From JAIBDK01 sp965261915 (GTDB taxonomy: Bacteria; Pseudomonadota; Gammaproteobacteria; Arenicellales; Poriferihabitantaceae): DNA of 64,000 bases. This document shows, piece after piece, positions 34,210-43,486 of this stretch. The position numbers and the translations under genes were made by a program. How positions within the stretch are numbered: position 1 is the stretch's first letter; each line of letters opens with the position of its first letter. Under the pieces are notes generated by a model, which searched no databases, had not been told where the DNA came from, and saw only the letters and a list, made by a program, of their open reading frames with translations. The DNA lies in contig CBDHDW010000011.1 of assembly GCA_965261915.1 (NCBI GenBank), positions 14,440-78,439 on the forward strand, written 5' to 3'.

Positions 34210-34899
34210 ATGACAGGTTCAGACCGGAAATCAAAAAAGACAGGTGATGTCTTGACACCGCTGCAACAGTGGCAGCGCATGGCCATGGCGGAAAATAAAC
34301 GCGCGGCGCGCGGCTGGCTGGGGCTGGAGAACGATAAGCCCGTGTCACTGCGCGAGATCACAGTTGTGGTCGCACCCGGGCCCGGGGTTTCGCCGGAGGC
34401 CAAGGCATTCAGAAAGCATATGCAGCGGTTGTATCTGGACGGGTGTGACCCTGCTGCAATTGCAGCGCAGCTCGCCTGTCCCGCAGCCCTGGTCAGGACG
34501 AATTTACGGGGTCTCGATACTGTAAAACCCTTACCGCCACGCACCAAAGCATTACGGATGCGTATCCAGCGGCTGCATCTGGACGGGTTTGCCCCTGATG
34601 AAATTGTAGCAGGGCTGGCGTGTACCGAAGCACATGTCTGGAAATATTTACGGGATCTCTATCAGGAAGGGCGGAACAGACTGTCGGATGATTATCGACA
34701 GATGCGCGTGGCGCGTATATATGCGCTGAAACAGCAGGGTCTGGCCTTGCAGGAGATTGCCGAACGGATGGGTGTCAACAAAGTGCTCTTGAACAAGGAT
34801 ATGCGTGAAAGGCCGCAAAAACCGGCCGGCGCGGCATCCAGGCGCGAAAATGGGGTGTGCCCTGCCCTGCCACATGTGGGCTGGCGGCGAAATCGATGA
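34210..34899 (+). CDS. Repeated helix-turn-helix protein
   Basis: About 230 residues with three similar units of the type FRKHMQRLYLDGCDPAAIAAQLACPAALV, MRIQRLHLDGFAPDEIVAGLACTEAHV and RVARIYALKQQGLALQEIAERMGVNKVLL. Each resembles a helix-turn-helix as in recombinases or sigma-like proteins. It probably binds DNA. It follows repC by ~95 bp on the same strand. A GTG at 34201 is an alternative start. No named family is recognised. Confidence 0.6.
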   Translation: MTGSDRKSKKTGDVLTPLQQWQRMAMAENKRAARGWLGLENDKPVSLREITVVVAPGPGVSPEAKAFRKHMQRLYLDGCDPAAIAAQLACPAALVRTNLRGLDTVKPLPPRTKALRMRIQRLHLDGFAPDEIVAGLACTEAHVWKYLRDLYQEGRNRLSDDYRQMRVARIYALKQQGLALQEIAERMGVNKVLLNKDMRERPQKPAGAASRRENGVCPALPHVGWRRNR

Positions 34900-34914
34900 A
34901 AGGAAAAAACAACG

Positions 34915-35268
34915 ATGACATATGAGATGACACACAGAAAACTTAAAAAGCCCATGAACAACACTTTCCCCCCTGCCAGGGGTAAACAGCTCACGGGGTT
35001 TTATGCGGCACTGGTCCGGCATTGCGAGGCGGAAATCAGACAAATGCGCTCAGCGTTCCAGATGGAGCTGGGCCGTCTTAAAAATCCCGGTGCACAGGCG
35101 GCCTACCGGGGAAACCACACTGTAGACACCTGTTGGCAGGCTTTGGCCACGGATGATTTTATCCGTGTGGTGCGGGATCTGTCCGATCTCTGTGGCAGAC
35201 AAATAGGCGCGGTGCCCCTGTTGCTGGAGAATAGGATTCCACCCCCGAAACAAAGGACAGGCCGGTGA
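34915..35268 (+). CDS. Hypothetical protein
   Basis: 117 residues, basic N-terminus, no membrane helix or signal. It starts MTYEMTHRKLKKPMNN; a second Met at codon 14 is a possible start. The core FYAALVRHCEAEIRQMRSAF looks helical. The ATG follows GGAAAAAAC. Its stop overlaps the next start as GTGA, so the two are coupled. No family recognised. Confidence 0.5.
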   Translation: MTYEMTHRKLKKPMNNTFPPARGKQLTGFYAALVRHCEAEIRQMRSAFQMELGRLKNPGAQAAYRGNHTVDTCWQALATDDFIRVVRDLSDLCGRQIGAVPLLLENRIPPPKQRTGR

Positions 35269-35459
35269 GTAACCCCTTACCCAAGGCGACCCCACGCGAC
35301 CCGTTTTTCAAACCGCTCTCGGCCAAAGTGATGCCAAAACGGTTTATCGCCCCTGAAGGCAGAGAGCCATTGTCAGAAGAAGCCGCTATCGTGAAACAGC
35401 GTAAAGAAGTTTCAGCGGCGTTTAACCAGCGTTACCGAAAGAAGGCCAATGAAAGTTAA
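35265..35459 (+). CDS. Small basic hypothetical protein
   Basis: 64 residues from a GTG that overlaps the preceding stop (GTGA). The sequence KATPRDPFFKPLSAKVMPKRFI is basic and Pro-rich, probably disordered. Coupling to the upstream gene is the main evidence that it is real. Function unknown. Confidence 0.45.
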   Translation: MSNPLPKATPRDPFFKPLSAKVMPKRFIAPEGREPLSEEAAIVKQRKEVSAAFNQRYRKKANES

Positions 35460-35550
35460 AATAACGATGACAAAGATGGAGTGGGTCCGCGCGCTCTGCT
35501 GGAGATAACATTATAGGCGCCGTGGCGCGATTTGAGGTAAGGCAGACAGA

Positions 35551-36216
35551 ATGAGTGAAAACGGAAAACAAAAACATCACCCACCGGTAAAGCCGACGCA
35601 TGATGCGCTGTTCCGCGCCATCATTGACGACAAAGACCGCGCGGCAGCGCTTTTGCGCGATTACCTGCCGGACCGGATCAGGGCGCGCATGGGGGATGCG
35701 GCCCCCAAACGGGTGGAAGGCAGCTTTATCGACGAGGACGCCCATCTGAAACACAGCGACGGGCTGTTCGAGGTCACGCTAAAGGACGGCAAACCCGCTC
35801 TCGTATACGTGCTTTTGGAGCATAAATCGGTTTCGGAACCAGCCACGCCCTTGCAATTGCTGGGTTATATGCTGCGCATTTATAGCCGCTTTGCCGATGG
35901 GCAGGCGGCAAGGTTGCGCGCCCTGCCCGTGGTGATACCTCTGTTATTCTATCATGGGAAATCAGCCTGGAATGTGCCGCAGATCTTTGGCGAGATGTTT
36001 GACGTCAGTGAGGATATGGCCCGCTATGTGCCATCGTTCCAGTACGAGGTGCATGATCTGGGCAGCATCCCGATGGAACGCTTGTCGCGGGATCCCGAGG
36101 TTATGGCAGGGTTGGCCCTGCTGAAATTTGTGAAGCACCGGTCCGATATGACAGTGGAGCATCTGACGGAAATCCTGCGTGCCTTGTCCTTTGATACAAA
36201 TTTTGCGGGTGTTTGA
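35551..36216 (+). pseudogene. Rpn/PD-(D/E)xK transposase-like nuclease, 3' truncated
   Basis: The protein belongs to the Rpn (recombination-promoting nuclease, Transposase_31) family: KPTHDALFRAIIDDKDRAAALLRDYLP, DGLFEVTLKDGKPALVYVLLEHKS with the catalytic-type D...E-x-K. After the block SFDTNFAG the frame is cut at 36210, where an antisense IS630 fragment starts. The missing C-terminus (HYFVARYEW...) is found 14.5 kb away at 50.8-51.2 kb. Family nucleases cut DNA in a RecA-independent recombination process; this copy is probably inactive. Confidence 0.85.
35961..36210 (+). repeat. 250-bp direct repeat (copy 2 at 50547-50797)
   Basis: The two stretches share ATCAGCCTGGAATGTGCC at the left and ACAAATTTTGCGGGT at the right with only a few substitutions and one inserted G in the second copy. 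They are two copies of the same part of an rpn gene, far too long for a target-site duplication, and bracket the 14.3-kb island. Confidence 0.9.
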
Positions 36217-36423
36217 GCAGGGTGATGTTGTCCGGCACTTCCAGTTTTGCTGATCCGTGCCAGCCTGCACCGTCGAGGATGAGCAAGGCATGGGCACCTG
36301 CCGCGACCGTCCTGGCGATCTCGCACAGATGTGCATTCATAGCGGACGTGTCCGCATACGGCATGATCAGTGCAGCAGCCTCGGCGCGTTCGGGACAAAC
36401 CGCGCCGAAGATATAGCCCGACG
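36211..36423 (-). pseudogene. IS630-family transposase, C-terminal fragment
   Basis: The minus strand encodes GYIFGAVCPERAEAAALIMP, ADTSAMNAHLCEIARTVAAGAHALLILDGAGWHGS and VPDNITLLKHP, the middle-to-end part of IS630 DDE transposases including the second Asp. Both ends are abrupt: the truncated rpn gene on one side and a 29-bp inverted repeat on the other. An N-terminal IS630 fragment lies at 48.0-48.2 kb on the same strand. Confidence 0.8.
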
Positions 36424-36425
36424 TA

Positions 36426-36782
36426 GGTTGTAACCCAACAAAGGTACCAAAAGTCTCACAGAAAATCGGCTTGCGCTTTGAAATCAAAGGGTTTTAGAGA
36501 GATTCCGAGGCTCTGAAATCTGCCGTTGGCTTGATGCCTGGTTTCGGGGGGTGATTTTTTGGAAAACTCAGGGAGTTACACAATGGCGGACGTTGTTCTT
36601 AAAACGACCGTTTTTAGTGTTCCCTTTTGTGTCAGCTTACCGCACTGTTTTTATTGCATAATTTTAGTTCCTTAACTTCATCCCGAAACAGCATTGTGTT
36701 ATTTCACCAAAACACCCTTTTGAGAACAAAAATTGGTCTTAAAAATCTGTGGTACTTTTGGTACCTTTGTTGGGTTACAACC
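36426..36782. mobile_element. MITE-like element with 29-bp terminal inverted repeats
   Basis: GGTTGTAACCCAACAAAGG... at 36426-36454 is the exact reverse complement of 36754-36782. The 357-bp element carries no plausible gene. GTA flanks both outer ends, a possible 3-bp target duplication. It sits at the end of the IS630 fragment and upstream of the OLD gene. The following gap to 36965 shows only a 32-codon frame from 36800. Confidence 0.7.
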
Positions 36783-36965
36783 GTAGTTGTACAAATCAAA
36801 TGAAAAGCTACTTCAATCAACTCAAAGAAATGCTCGCCGTTCGCGGAAAATTGTCTGCTTTCAGTGGTCATGATCTATATGATTGCCAGCCCAGCTAGCC
36901 AGGTGCTAAACAAGGCCTAATCCACTCGAAACGTCGAGGAGCCATTTTATATTAAGGCCCAATAG

Positions 36966-38885
36966 ATGAAACTCAAAACAGTAGTCATTAACCATTTCAA
37001 ACACATAATTGACTCAACTCCAGTAGATATCGAAAAGGATGTCACTTGTCTTGTTGGGAAGAACGAGTCTGGAAAATCTGCGTTTCTTGAAGCTCTACGG
37101 AGGTTAAAACCTGCGAATGGTAATGCGAAGTTTGATGTGGCTAATCATTATCCTGCTTGGCTCGAAAAACGCCACAAACGCGAAGGTAAAAACATAAAGG
37201 ATAGCAGACCAATTAGAGCGTCATTTGAGCTTGAAGAGGATGATATAAAGGCAGTTGAGGTAGTCTTTGGTAGTGGTGTAATTACGTCTAATGAGTTTGA
37301 TGTTGGAAGGACTTACAAAAATAATTACTCTTGCGTAAGTTTATCTCACAGCGAAGCTAAAGCAGTCAAAAATTCTCTTTCCGAAATTGAATTAATGCCC
37401 GACTTAGCAGTTAGCCTGAATGAATGCTCTACATTCGACAACATGAGGAAAGAAATTGAAAAACTAAAAGTAACTCACGTTGAAGACCAAGAGCAATTAG
37501 ATAATTTAGAAGAAGTTTGTGAGCAGTTGGATCAAATTATTCCATCTAAGAAAACCTACTGGAGTACAATTTTCTCGATCCTAGAAAGTCGAATGCCAGC
37601 ATTTTTTTATTACGCTGATTACAGTACTCTACCAAGTATAATTAAGATCAAAGAGTTATTAGAAGCAGACCCAGAAGATTTAGATGATGATGATGACACG
37701 GCTTTAGCACTTTTGAAACTTGCAGGTACTGATAATGAATATCTCTTGGATCCCGATTATCAAACTCGCAAACGCGAACTCGAAAATGTTGCAAATGATA
37801 TTACGCAGGAAATTCTCAATTATTGGTCTACGAACCAAGACCTGAGAGTACTATTTGATATCACGCAACAAACTGAAAATATACCTAACGGCCAATCAAC
37901 GGTAGTAGATGAGCTTCATATTAGGATGTATGATAATAAACATATGTTATCGCTACCTTTCGACGAACGCTCCTCTGGGTTTAGATGGTTTTTCTCTTTC
38001 CTTTCCGCATTCTCCAAGTATGAGTTTGACAATACTCCAGTAGTGATCCTGTTAGATGAACCAGCATTGGGATTACATGCAAAAGCTCAGAAGGATTTTC
38101 TAAAATTCATAGATGAGCGTTTGTCTAAAAAGTGCCAAGTAATTTATTCAACGCATTCCCCATTTATGGTTCAACCAAATAAGTTAGAGAGAGCAAGATT
38201 AGTTGAGGATAAAGGGAGAGATATAGGGTCAGTCATAACTTCAGATGTGCTAACAACAGATGCTGATACCCTATTTCCACTACAAAGCGCACTTGGGTAC
38301 GACATTGCGCAACACTTATTCATTTCCAAAGACAACCTTGTTGTTGAAGGCCCCTCGGACTTAATCTTCATGGACGCAATTTCACAACATCTCAATTCAC
38401 TTGGGCGGGTTGGGCTTGACCCAAGATGGTCAATTATGCCGCTTGGTGGTGCTGATATAATTCCAGCCTTTGTTGCTTTGCTTGGTCATCATTTGGATGT
38501 CACCGTTGTTGTCGATTCACGTAAGGAAGGACATCAAAAACTAACAGCTTTGGCAAAGAACGGATTCTTGGCTGATACAAGAATTATAACCATAGGGGAA
38601 TTTACAGACACAAAGATGGCTGACATAGAAGACCTCTTTTCAGTTATGGATTACTTAAGGTTGTATAATAAAGCATTTAAAAAGAAACTGAAGAAAGCGG
38701 ACTTAAACGGCAGTGATCCAATCGTTCGTCAATTAGCTAGGTTGGAAAAGGTGGATCGCTTCAATCATGATGCTCCCGCTGATGCGCTTCTGAGGGATCG
38801 CGTCGGTCAATTATCAAAGTTAAATGACAAAACACTTAGTAATTTTGAAAAGCTGTTTACTCGTATCAATAATACATTGGCATGA
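36966..38885 (+). CDS. OLD-family ATPase/TOPRIM nuclease (probable phage defence)
   Basis: 639 residues. Walker A GKNESGKSA is at 31-39, ABC-type Walker B VILLDEPALGLHA near 360 and the H-loop YSTHSPF near 395. A C-terminal TOPRIM domain starts NLVVEGPSDLIF (about 456) and contains VVVDSRKEG and DIEDLFS. OLD nucleases act alone or with helicases (for example GajA of Gabija) in defence against phages. Here no UvrD-like partner follows, only the PHP-ATPase gene. The VVVDSR segment lacks the second Asp of a D-x-D. Base composition is far more AT-rich than the plasmid backbone, indicating transfer. The ATG lies 40 bases after a GAGGAG sequence. Confidence 0.85.
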   Translation: MKLKTVVINHFKHIIDSTPVDIEKDVTCLVGKNESGKSAFLEALRRLKPANGNAKFDVANHYPAWLEKRHKREGKNIKDSRPIRASFELEEDDIKAVEVVFGSGVITSNEFDVGRTYKNNYSCVSLSHSEAKAVKNSLSEIELMPDLAVSLNECSTFDNMRKEIEKLKVTHVEDQEQLDNLEEVCEQLDQIIPSKKTYWSTIFSILESRMPAFFYYADYSTLPSIIKIKELLEADPEDLDDDDDTALALLKLAGTDNEYLLDPDYQTRKRELENVANDITQEILNYWSTNQDLRVLFDITQQTENIPNGQSTVVDELHIRMYDNKHMLSLPFDERSSGFRWFFSFLSAFSKYEFDNTPVVILLDEPALGLHAKAQKDFLKFIDERLSKKCQVIYSTHSPFMVQPNKLERARLVEDKGRDIGSVITSDVLTTDADTLFPLQSALGYDIAQHLFISKDNLVVEGPSDLIFMDAISQHLNSLGRVGLDPRWSIMPLGGADIIPAFVALLGHHLDVTVVVDSRKEGHQKLTALAKNGFLADTRIITIGEFTDTKMADIEDLFSVMDYLRLYNKAFKKKLKKADLNGSDPIVRQLARLEKVDRFNHDAPADALLRDRVGQLSKLNDKTLSNFEKLFTRINNTLA

Positions 38886-38903
38886 TGATACACAGGGGAA
38901 TTG

Positions 38904-39000
38904 CATGAATATTACGCGCCGAGTACATGAAGCAGGAAGCGATCCTGTGGCGGTTTTGGTATGGGGACGTAGGGCTGAGCGGAACGGTGAGGTATCATGA
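38904..39000 (+). other. Short 31-codon frame between defence genes
   Basis: An ATG at 38904 (after AGGGGAATTGC) opens a 31-residue frame MNITRRVHEAGSDPVAVLVWG... whose stop overlaps the next ATG as ATGA. It may be a leader peptide, a tiny coupled protein or a leftover of a deleted gene. No family is recognised. Confidence 0.35.
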
Positions 39001-40109
39001 TGAAAAAAAGGAGAGTGCCAGTGACGAATAATGAAATCAACACCGCTCGTACTTATACCCGAGCGCGCTTCTGGAAGTGTGCCTTACAGGTCAACACAGT
39101 AGAATATATCAAATATCGTGGCGAGACGCCGACGCTCAGTGAGGATGAATATAACCACCAGCTCCTTGAAGCTTCTCTTGAGGCTGGTATTCAGGTTATT
39201 GGTCTTGCTGATCACGGCAGCGTGGATGGTCTGGATAAGCTGCGTCCACTGTTTACTAAAAACGGCATCGTGGTTTTTCCCGGTTTCGAAATTGCCTCTA
39301 GCGAAAAAATTCATTTCGTCTGCCTGTTTGATGAAAATAAATCTGGCAGAGAGCTAGAGCGAATTTTAGGACTTTTAAAGCTGCCCAACCCAAATGATGG
39401 CACCCAACCTTCTGAATTAAGTGCAGCACAACTGATTGATGAAGTGGTAAAGCAAGGTGGCTTTATTTATGCCGCACATTGCACCCATAATAATGGCTTG
39501 CTTAAGCTGAGAATGAAACATATCTGGCAGCAGAAAAATTTATTGGCAGCACAGATTCCCGGATCAATCGAAAATCTAAAAGGTTTTGAAGATGACTTCA
39601 ATCGCAAAGTGTTTTTAAACAAGAACCCTGATTATAGTAGAGAGCGACCGATGGCGGCGATTAATGCCGCCGATGTCGCCAAACCAGACGATATCAGCAA
39701 TGATGGTGCTTCTTGTCTGATTAAAATGACCAAGCCCTGCTTTACCTCCTTTAAGCAAGCCTTTTTAGATGCAGGCTCGCGGGTGCGTTTAAATTCTGAA
39801 AAACCGGAAAACTGGTCATCAGCCATTGAACGCATCCGTTTTGTCGGCGGCTATCTTGATGGGGTTGATATAGAGCTTTCGGAACACTTAAACGCTGTGA
39901 TTGGTGGGCGAGGGACGGGTAAGTCAACCTTGTTGGAGTGCCAAGCCGAAGAATGTGCGGACGTAATGCGGGATGCACTGGCAAGTGACAAGATGACTAT
40001 CATTGTGTGCAAATGCCAGTCAGGCAACATCCCCGTCCCGGTTATCACGAAAGATCCTGTGGTTATTCGCGATCGGTTCATGACCGCTTTGCAGGAAAGA
40101 AATACCTAA
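38997..40109 (+). pseudogene. PHP-ATPase (TrlF-like) gene truncated and fused to a foreign 3' end
   Basis: Residues 1-~313 resemble TrlF-type defence proteins: a PHP phosphoesterase domain (LQVNT at 30-34, GLADHG at 69-74, AAHCTHNN) followed by the start of an SMC-like ATPase, HLNAVIGGRGTGKSTLLE. Full-length relatives continue for several hundred residues. Here the frame switches after Walker A to AEECADVMRDALASDKMTIIV and VPVITKDPVVIRDRFM, which looks like the end of a thiamine-pyrophosphate-dependent enzyme. The PHP metal motif also has Asn in place of the usual His. The product is most likely inactive. Confidence 0.68.
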
Positions 40110-40155
40110 CAGAATTACAAACACCAATGAAATACAGCATTATAGGAGGAACAAC

Positions 40156-41109
40156 ATGCTGAGACGATCAATCCTGAAAGCAAGTGCAGCAATCGCTGTT
40201 GCAGCAACTTTTAGCACATCCGCATTGGCCGATATCAACGGCCCTGTGAATTATGTCATACCCTTTGGCCCAGGCGGAGAATCTGACATTTCCGCACGGC
40301 TTCAGCAGCCATTCTTCAAGGATAAATTCGGTCAAGATATGGTTATTTCCTATCAGCCTGGCGGTGGTGGTGCGGTTGGCTGGGCGTCGTTGAACGGCTT
40401 AAGCGGCGATGGCCAAACCATCATGGGTGTAAACCTGCCCCATATCATCATCAAACCAGCACAAAAAGATGTGGGCTTTGCCACTGCTGATCTCAATACA
40501 TTTTACATGTTTCACTTCACACCTGACGCAATTGTTGTGACCGCTGACAGCCCTTATCAGACACTTGCTGATCTTATTGCCGATGCAAAGGCACACCCAG
40601 GCGAAGTGACAATGTCAGGCTCTGGGAAAGCCAGCGCAAACCATTTGGCTCAAATCAAGTTTGACAAACTGGCAGGCACACTGACGACATATGTGCCTTT
40701 CAAAGGAACTGGTGCTGCAGTGACGGCCCTTTTGGGCAAACAAACCAAAGCTGAATGGGGTTATTCAACCGTAGGTGCCAAACAAGGCGATGCTGTGCGC
40801 ATGCTTGCGGTTGCAATGGACGAACGTCATCCTTTGTTTCCCGAAGTACCAACGTTCAAGGAGCTTGGCTATGACATGACCGGTGGTGCCTATCGCGGCA
40901 TTGCTTTGCCAAATACCGCAAGTGCTGAAACCACTAAGATGTGGTCCGACATGATCGGCGAAATCAACTCTGATCCTGCATTCCAGAAAAAAATGCTGGA
41001 TGGCGGCTTTGCGATGCTGGACGTTGGTGCAGATGGGATGGCTGACTTCATGGCTGCACGCGTCGAAGAGTATTTAAAAGACGCCCGTGAGGCTGGGCTG
41101 ATCAAGTAA
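40156..41109 (+). CDS. tctC: Tripartite tricarboxylate transporter substrate-binding protein (TctC/Bug family)
   Basis: 317 residues with a signal peptide (SAAIAVAATFSTSALAD). The Bug pattern is visible: NYVIPFGPGGESDISARLQQP, YQPGGGGAVGW, VTMSGSGKASANHLAQ, and FPEVPTFKELGYD near the end. It captures a carboxylate in the periplasm and passes it to TctA/TctB. GGAGG lies before the ATG. Followed by tctA (30 bp gap) and tctB as one operon. Substrate unknown. Confidence 0.9.
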   Translation: MLRRSILKASAAIAVAATFSTSALADINGPVNYVIPFGPGGESDISARLQQPFFKDKFGQDMVISYQPGGGGAVGWASLNGLSGDGQTIMGVNLPHIIIKPAQKDVGFATADLNTFYMFHFTPDAIVVTADSPYQTLADLIADAKAHPGEVTMSGSGKASANHLAQIKFDKLAGTLTTYVPFKGTGAAVTALLGKQTKAEWGYSTVGAKQGDAVRMLAVAMDERHPLFPEVPTFKELGYDMTGGAYRGIALPNTASAETTKMWSDMIGEINSDPAFQKKMLDGGFAMLDVGADGMADFMAARVEEYLKDAREAGLIK

Positions 41110-41138
41110 TCGCGACTGGTTAAACTTGGAGATTAAGT

Positions 41139-42641
41139 ATGGAATTGGGTCACTTTTTGTCTGCAATGACACCCTTCAATCTTGCGCTGGCATTGTTTGG
41201 TGTTATCGCTGGAACAATTGTGGGTTCCATACCCGGTTTAACCGCAACTATGGCGCTGGCGGTTCTGGTGCCAATAACGTTCAGCATGGAACCGGCTTCT
41301 GCGCTTATTCTTCTTGGGGCGATATATACAGGGGCGATTTATGGTGGAGCCTACGCCGCAATTTTACTGAACACGCCTGGGACGCCATCCGCAATTGCAA
41401 CAACATTTGATGGATATCCAATGGCCAAACGAGGCGACGGCGATCTTGCCGTCGCTCTTGCTTGTTTTGCATCGGTTTTCGGCGGCATGGTAGGTGCTGT
41501 TGCATTGCTTTTGCTTGCGCCCCCATTGTCTAAGGTTGCGCTGGTCTTTGGCCCCATTGAGTACTTTTGGCTGTCCATCTTTGGACTGTCTCTGATTGCA
41601 TCGCTCTCAAATGGAAATTTGATGAAGGGTCTCGCAGGGGGCGCGTTTGGTATGATCCTGTCTACTGTAGGCGTTGCGGAGATTTCAGCCGACATACGAT
41701 TAACTTTTGGCAGTCAGGTCATGATCGGTGGGTTCGGCGTGGTTGGCGCTTTGATCGGGCTGTATTGTATTCCCGTCCTGATTGATCTTGTTGCGGTTCC
41801 CGACAGGCATTTAAAGGTCGAGAAGAACGTCGAATCTGTCAGAATTGGCGAAGCATTTCGAATTATCATGCGCTCAAAATTCAATCTTATCCGCTCCTCA
41901 ATCATCGGAACACTTGTCGGTATTTTACCTGGCGCTGGCGGCTCCGTTGCCGGATTGGTTGCCTATTCCGAGGCAAAACGTACAGCTAAACCCCATCAAA
42001 AATTTGGCGAAGGTGAACCTGACGGGATCATTGCCACGGAATCGTCCAATAATGCAACAGTTGGTGGCGGTTTCATCCCAACGCTTGTACTTGGAATTCC
42101 TGGCACTCCGCCTGATGCGATCGTTCTGGGAGCTCTACTGGTGCAGGGCGTGCGCACGGGGCCCGCGATGTTTCAGCAAAGCGGCTCGGTTGTATATACT
42201 TTCATCTACGGGCTGATCATCGCGACTATCTTGATGTTACCCGCTGGCCTGCTGATTGGGCGCTACGCCTACAAGTCCATCGTGACCATTCCAAAGGCGG
42301 TTCTTGTTCCCTCCGTTGGCTTCATGACAATCATCGGCACATTTGCAATCCGTAATAGTGTTTCAGATGTCATCATCATGCTGTGCCTTGGCATCGTCGG
42401 CTGGGTGATTTCACGATTTGGATTTGCAGCCTCCCCCATTGTCCTTGGCCTTATCCTTGGCCCCATTGCAGAACAGGGCTTTGTTCAGGGTTGGATTATT
42501 GGTGCGGCTACCCATAACCTGTTTGGTATGTTCTTTGGGCGACCCATTTCCCAAGCCATTCTCGCATTTACGCTGATTACTTTATTCTTGCCGATATTTC
42601 TGGCCCGAAAGCAAAGAAAAACTACGATGGAGTCTGAATAA
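41139..42641 (+). CDS. tctA: TctA-family large membrane subunit
   Basis: 500 residues, about 11-12 membrane helices. Motifs: VGSIPGLTATMALAVLVPITF near the N-terminus, AIYGGAYAAILLNTPGTPSAIATTFDGYPMAKRG (the substrate-pore motif) and GILPGAGGSVAGLVAYSEAKR with ESSNNATVGGGFIPTLVLGIPG. These duplicated P-G-x-x-x motifs are characteristic. It forms the symport path. Its stop overlaps tctB as TAATG. Confidence 0.95.
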   Translation: MELGHFLSAMTPFNLALALFGVIAGTIVGSIPGLTATMALAVLVPITFSMEPASALILLGAIYTGAIYGGAYAAILLNTPGTPSAIATTFDGYPMAKRGDGDLAVALACFASVFGGMVGAVALLLLAPPLSKVALVFGPIEYFWLSIFGLSLIASLSNGNLMKGLAGGAFGMILSTVGVAEISADIRLTFGSQVMIGGFGVVGALIGLYCIPVLIDLVAVPDRHLKVEKNVESVRIGEAFRIIMRSKFNLIRSSIIGTLVGILPGAGGSVAGLVAYSEAKRTAKPHQKFGEGEPDGIIATESSNNATVGGGFIPTLVLGIPGTPPDAIVLGALLVQGVRTGPAMFQQSGSVVYTFIYGLIIATILMLPAGLLIGRYAYKSIVTIPKAVLVPSVGFMTIIGTFAIRNSVSDVIIMLCLGIVGWVISRFGFAASPIVLGLILGPIAEQGFVQGWIIGAATHNLFGMFFGRPISQAILAFTLITLFLPIFLARKQRKTTMESE

Positions 42642-43099
42642 TGAACACCTCACATATTTCAAAATCCCAGGGACACATTGGATCACTGATTGTCTCGGCT
42701 CTATTCGTTATCGTGGGTTTTGTTACCCTGTATGACACGACCAGCTACACAGATAAGGATAGCCAGGTTTTTCCGCAAACGGTAGCTGTTGTTCTCATTG
42801 TTACAGCGGCTATCTCATTCATAACGCGATTTTTGAAGCCGTCCGATGAGGGTGGGTTTGGCCGGGGTATATGGTGGCGCCGCCTGCTTCTGGTCGGCAC
42901 CATGTTCCTTACCTGTTTTGTAATGCCGCTCATTGGCTTTCTCCCGGCGGGTATAATTGCCTTTGCTGGCGGCCTAATTGCGGCCATGCATGATCGTTGG
43001 TCCACCAAAACCGCCGTTCTCTACTGGGTGTGCGGCGCGGTGATCATGATCACCTTTTATGCCTTGTTTAAATTCGTTTTTCATGTGCCGCTACCTTAG
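42641..43099 (+). CDS. tctB: TctB-family small membrane subunit
   Basis: 152 residues with four hydrophobic helices (IGSLIVSALFVIVGFVTLYD; VFPQTVAVVLIVTAAISF; two in the second half), the TctB layout. The DSQVFPQ motif after the first helix is typical. Coupled to tctA by TAATG; completes the first transporter operon. Confidence 0.9.
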   Translation: MNTSHISKSQGHIGSLIVSALFVIVGFVTLYDTTSYTDKDSQVFPQTVAVVLIVTAAISFITRFLKPSDEGGFGRGIWWRRLLLVGTMFLTCFVMPLIGFLPAGIIAFAGGLIAAMHDRWSTKTAVLYWVCGAVIMITFYALFKFVFHVPLP

Positions 43100-43189
43100 A
43101 TCCATAATGTGTGAGTTTCAGCCTAGGCATCTACCTATTCAACAACCAACCAAGAATGTCTAACCGTAACTGCCCAGGTACCCTAGGAA

Positions 43190-43366
43190 GACATCCGCAT
43201 CACTGCCATCGCTGAGCAAATCCACGGCGTGGTCCGCGTCGCGCAGGCAATATGCAATACACACACACACACACACACACACGGTCCGCGTCGCGCAGGC
43301 AATATGCAATTCTTTTGGCGAGGGCTTCATTGTCTTCTATCAGGGCGATACGCAAATTTTCATTCC
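43190..43366 (-). pseudogene. tctD-like response-regulator remnant broken by duplication and a (CA)n tract
   Basis: The minus strand reads RIALIEDNEALAKRIAYCLRDAD, the start of an OmpR/TctD-type receiver domain. A (CA)n microsatellite follows, then IAYCLRDAD again, continuing HAVDLLSDGSDADVF before a stop. TctD response regulators normally control tct operons, so this is the decayed regulator of the neighbouring transporters. The 43100-43486 gap otherwise holds no gene. Confidence 0.7.
43258..43282. repeat. (CA)n microsatellite between a 28-bp direct duplication
   Basis: About 11-12 CA units separate two copies of GGTCCGCGTCGCGCAGGCAA...(43229 and 43283). A dinucleotide run of this length is unusual in bacteria and prone to slippage. 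Confidence 0.9.
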
Positions 43367-43486
43367 TGCAAGCTTTACGCAAGGTTGGTACGCAAATATA
43401 ACAAGGTCAACCAGAGAATCAACTTCTGTGGTTGCAAGGACAGAGCTGGTGCAAGAGGCACCAGCCTGCTATCAGGGAGAATTTTC

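Noticed and set aside
36966..40109. A Gabija (GajA-GajB) defence system
   Set aside because: The first gene is OLD-like as GajA is, but the second gene is a PHP-ATPase fragment with no UvrD-like helicase motifs.
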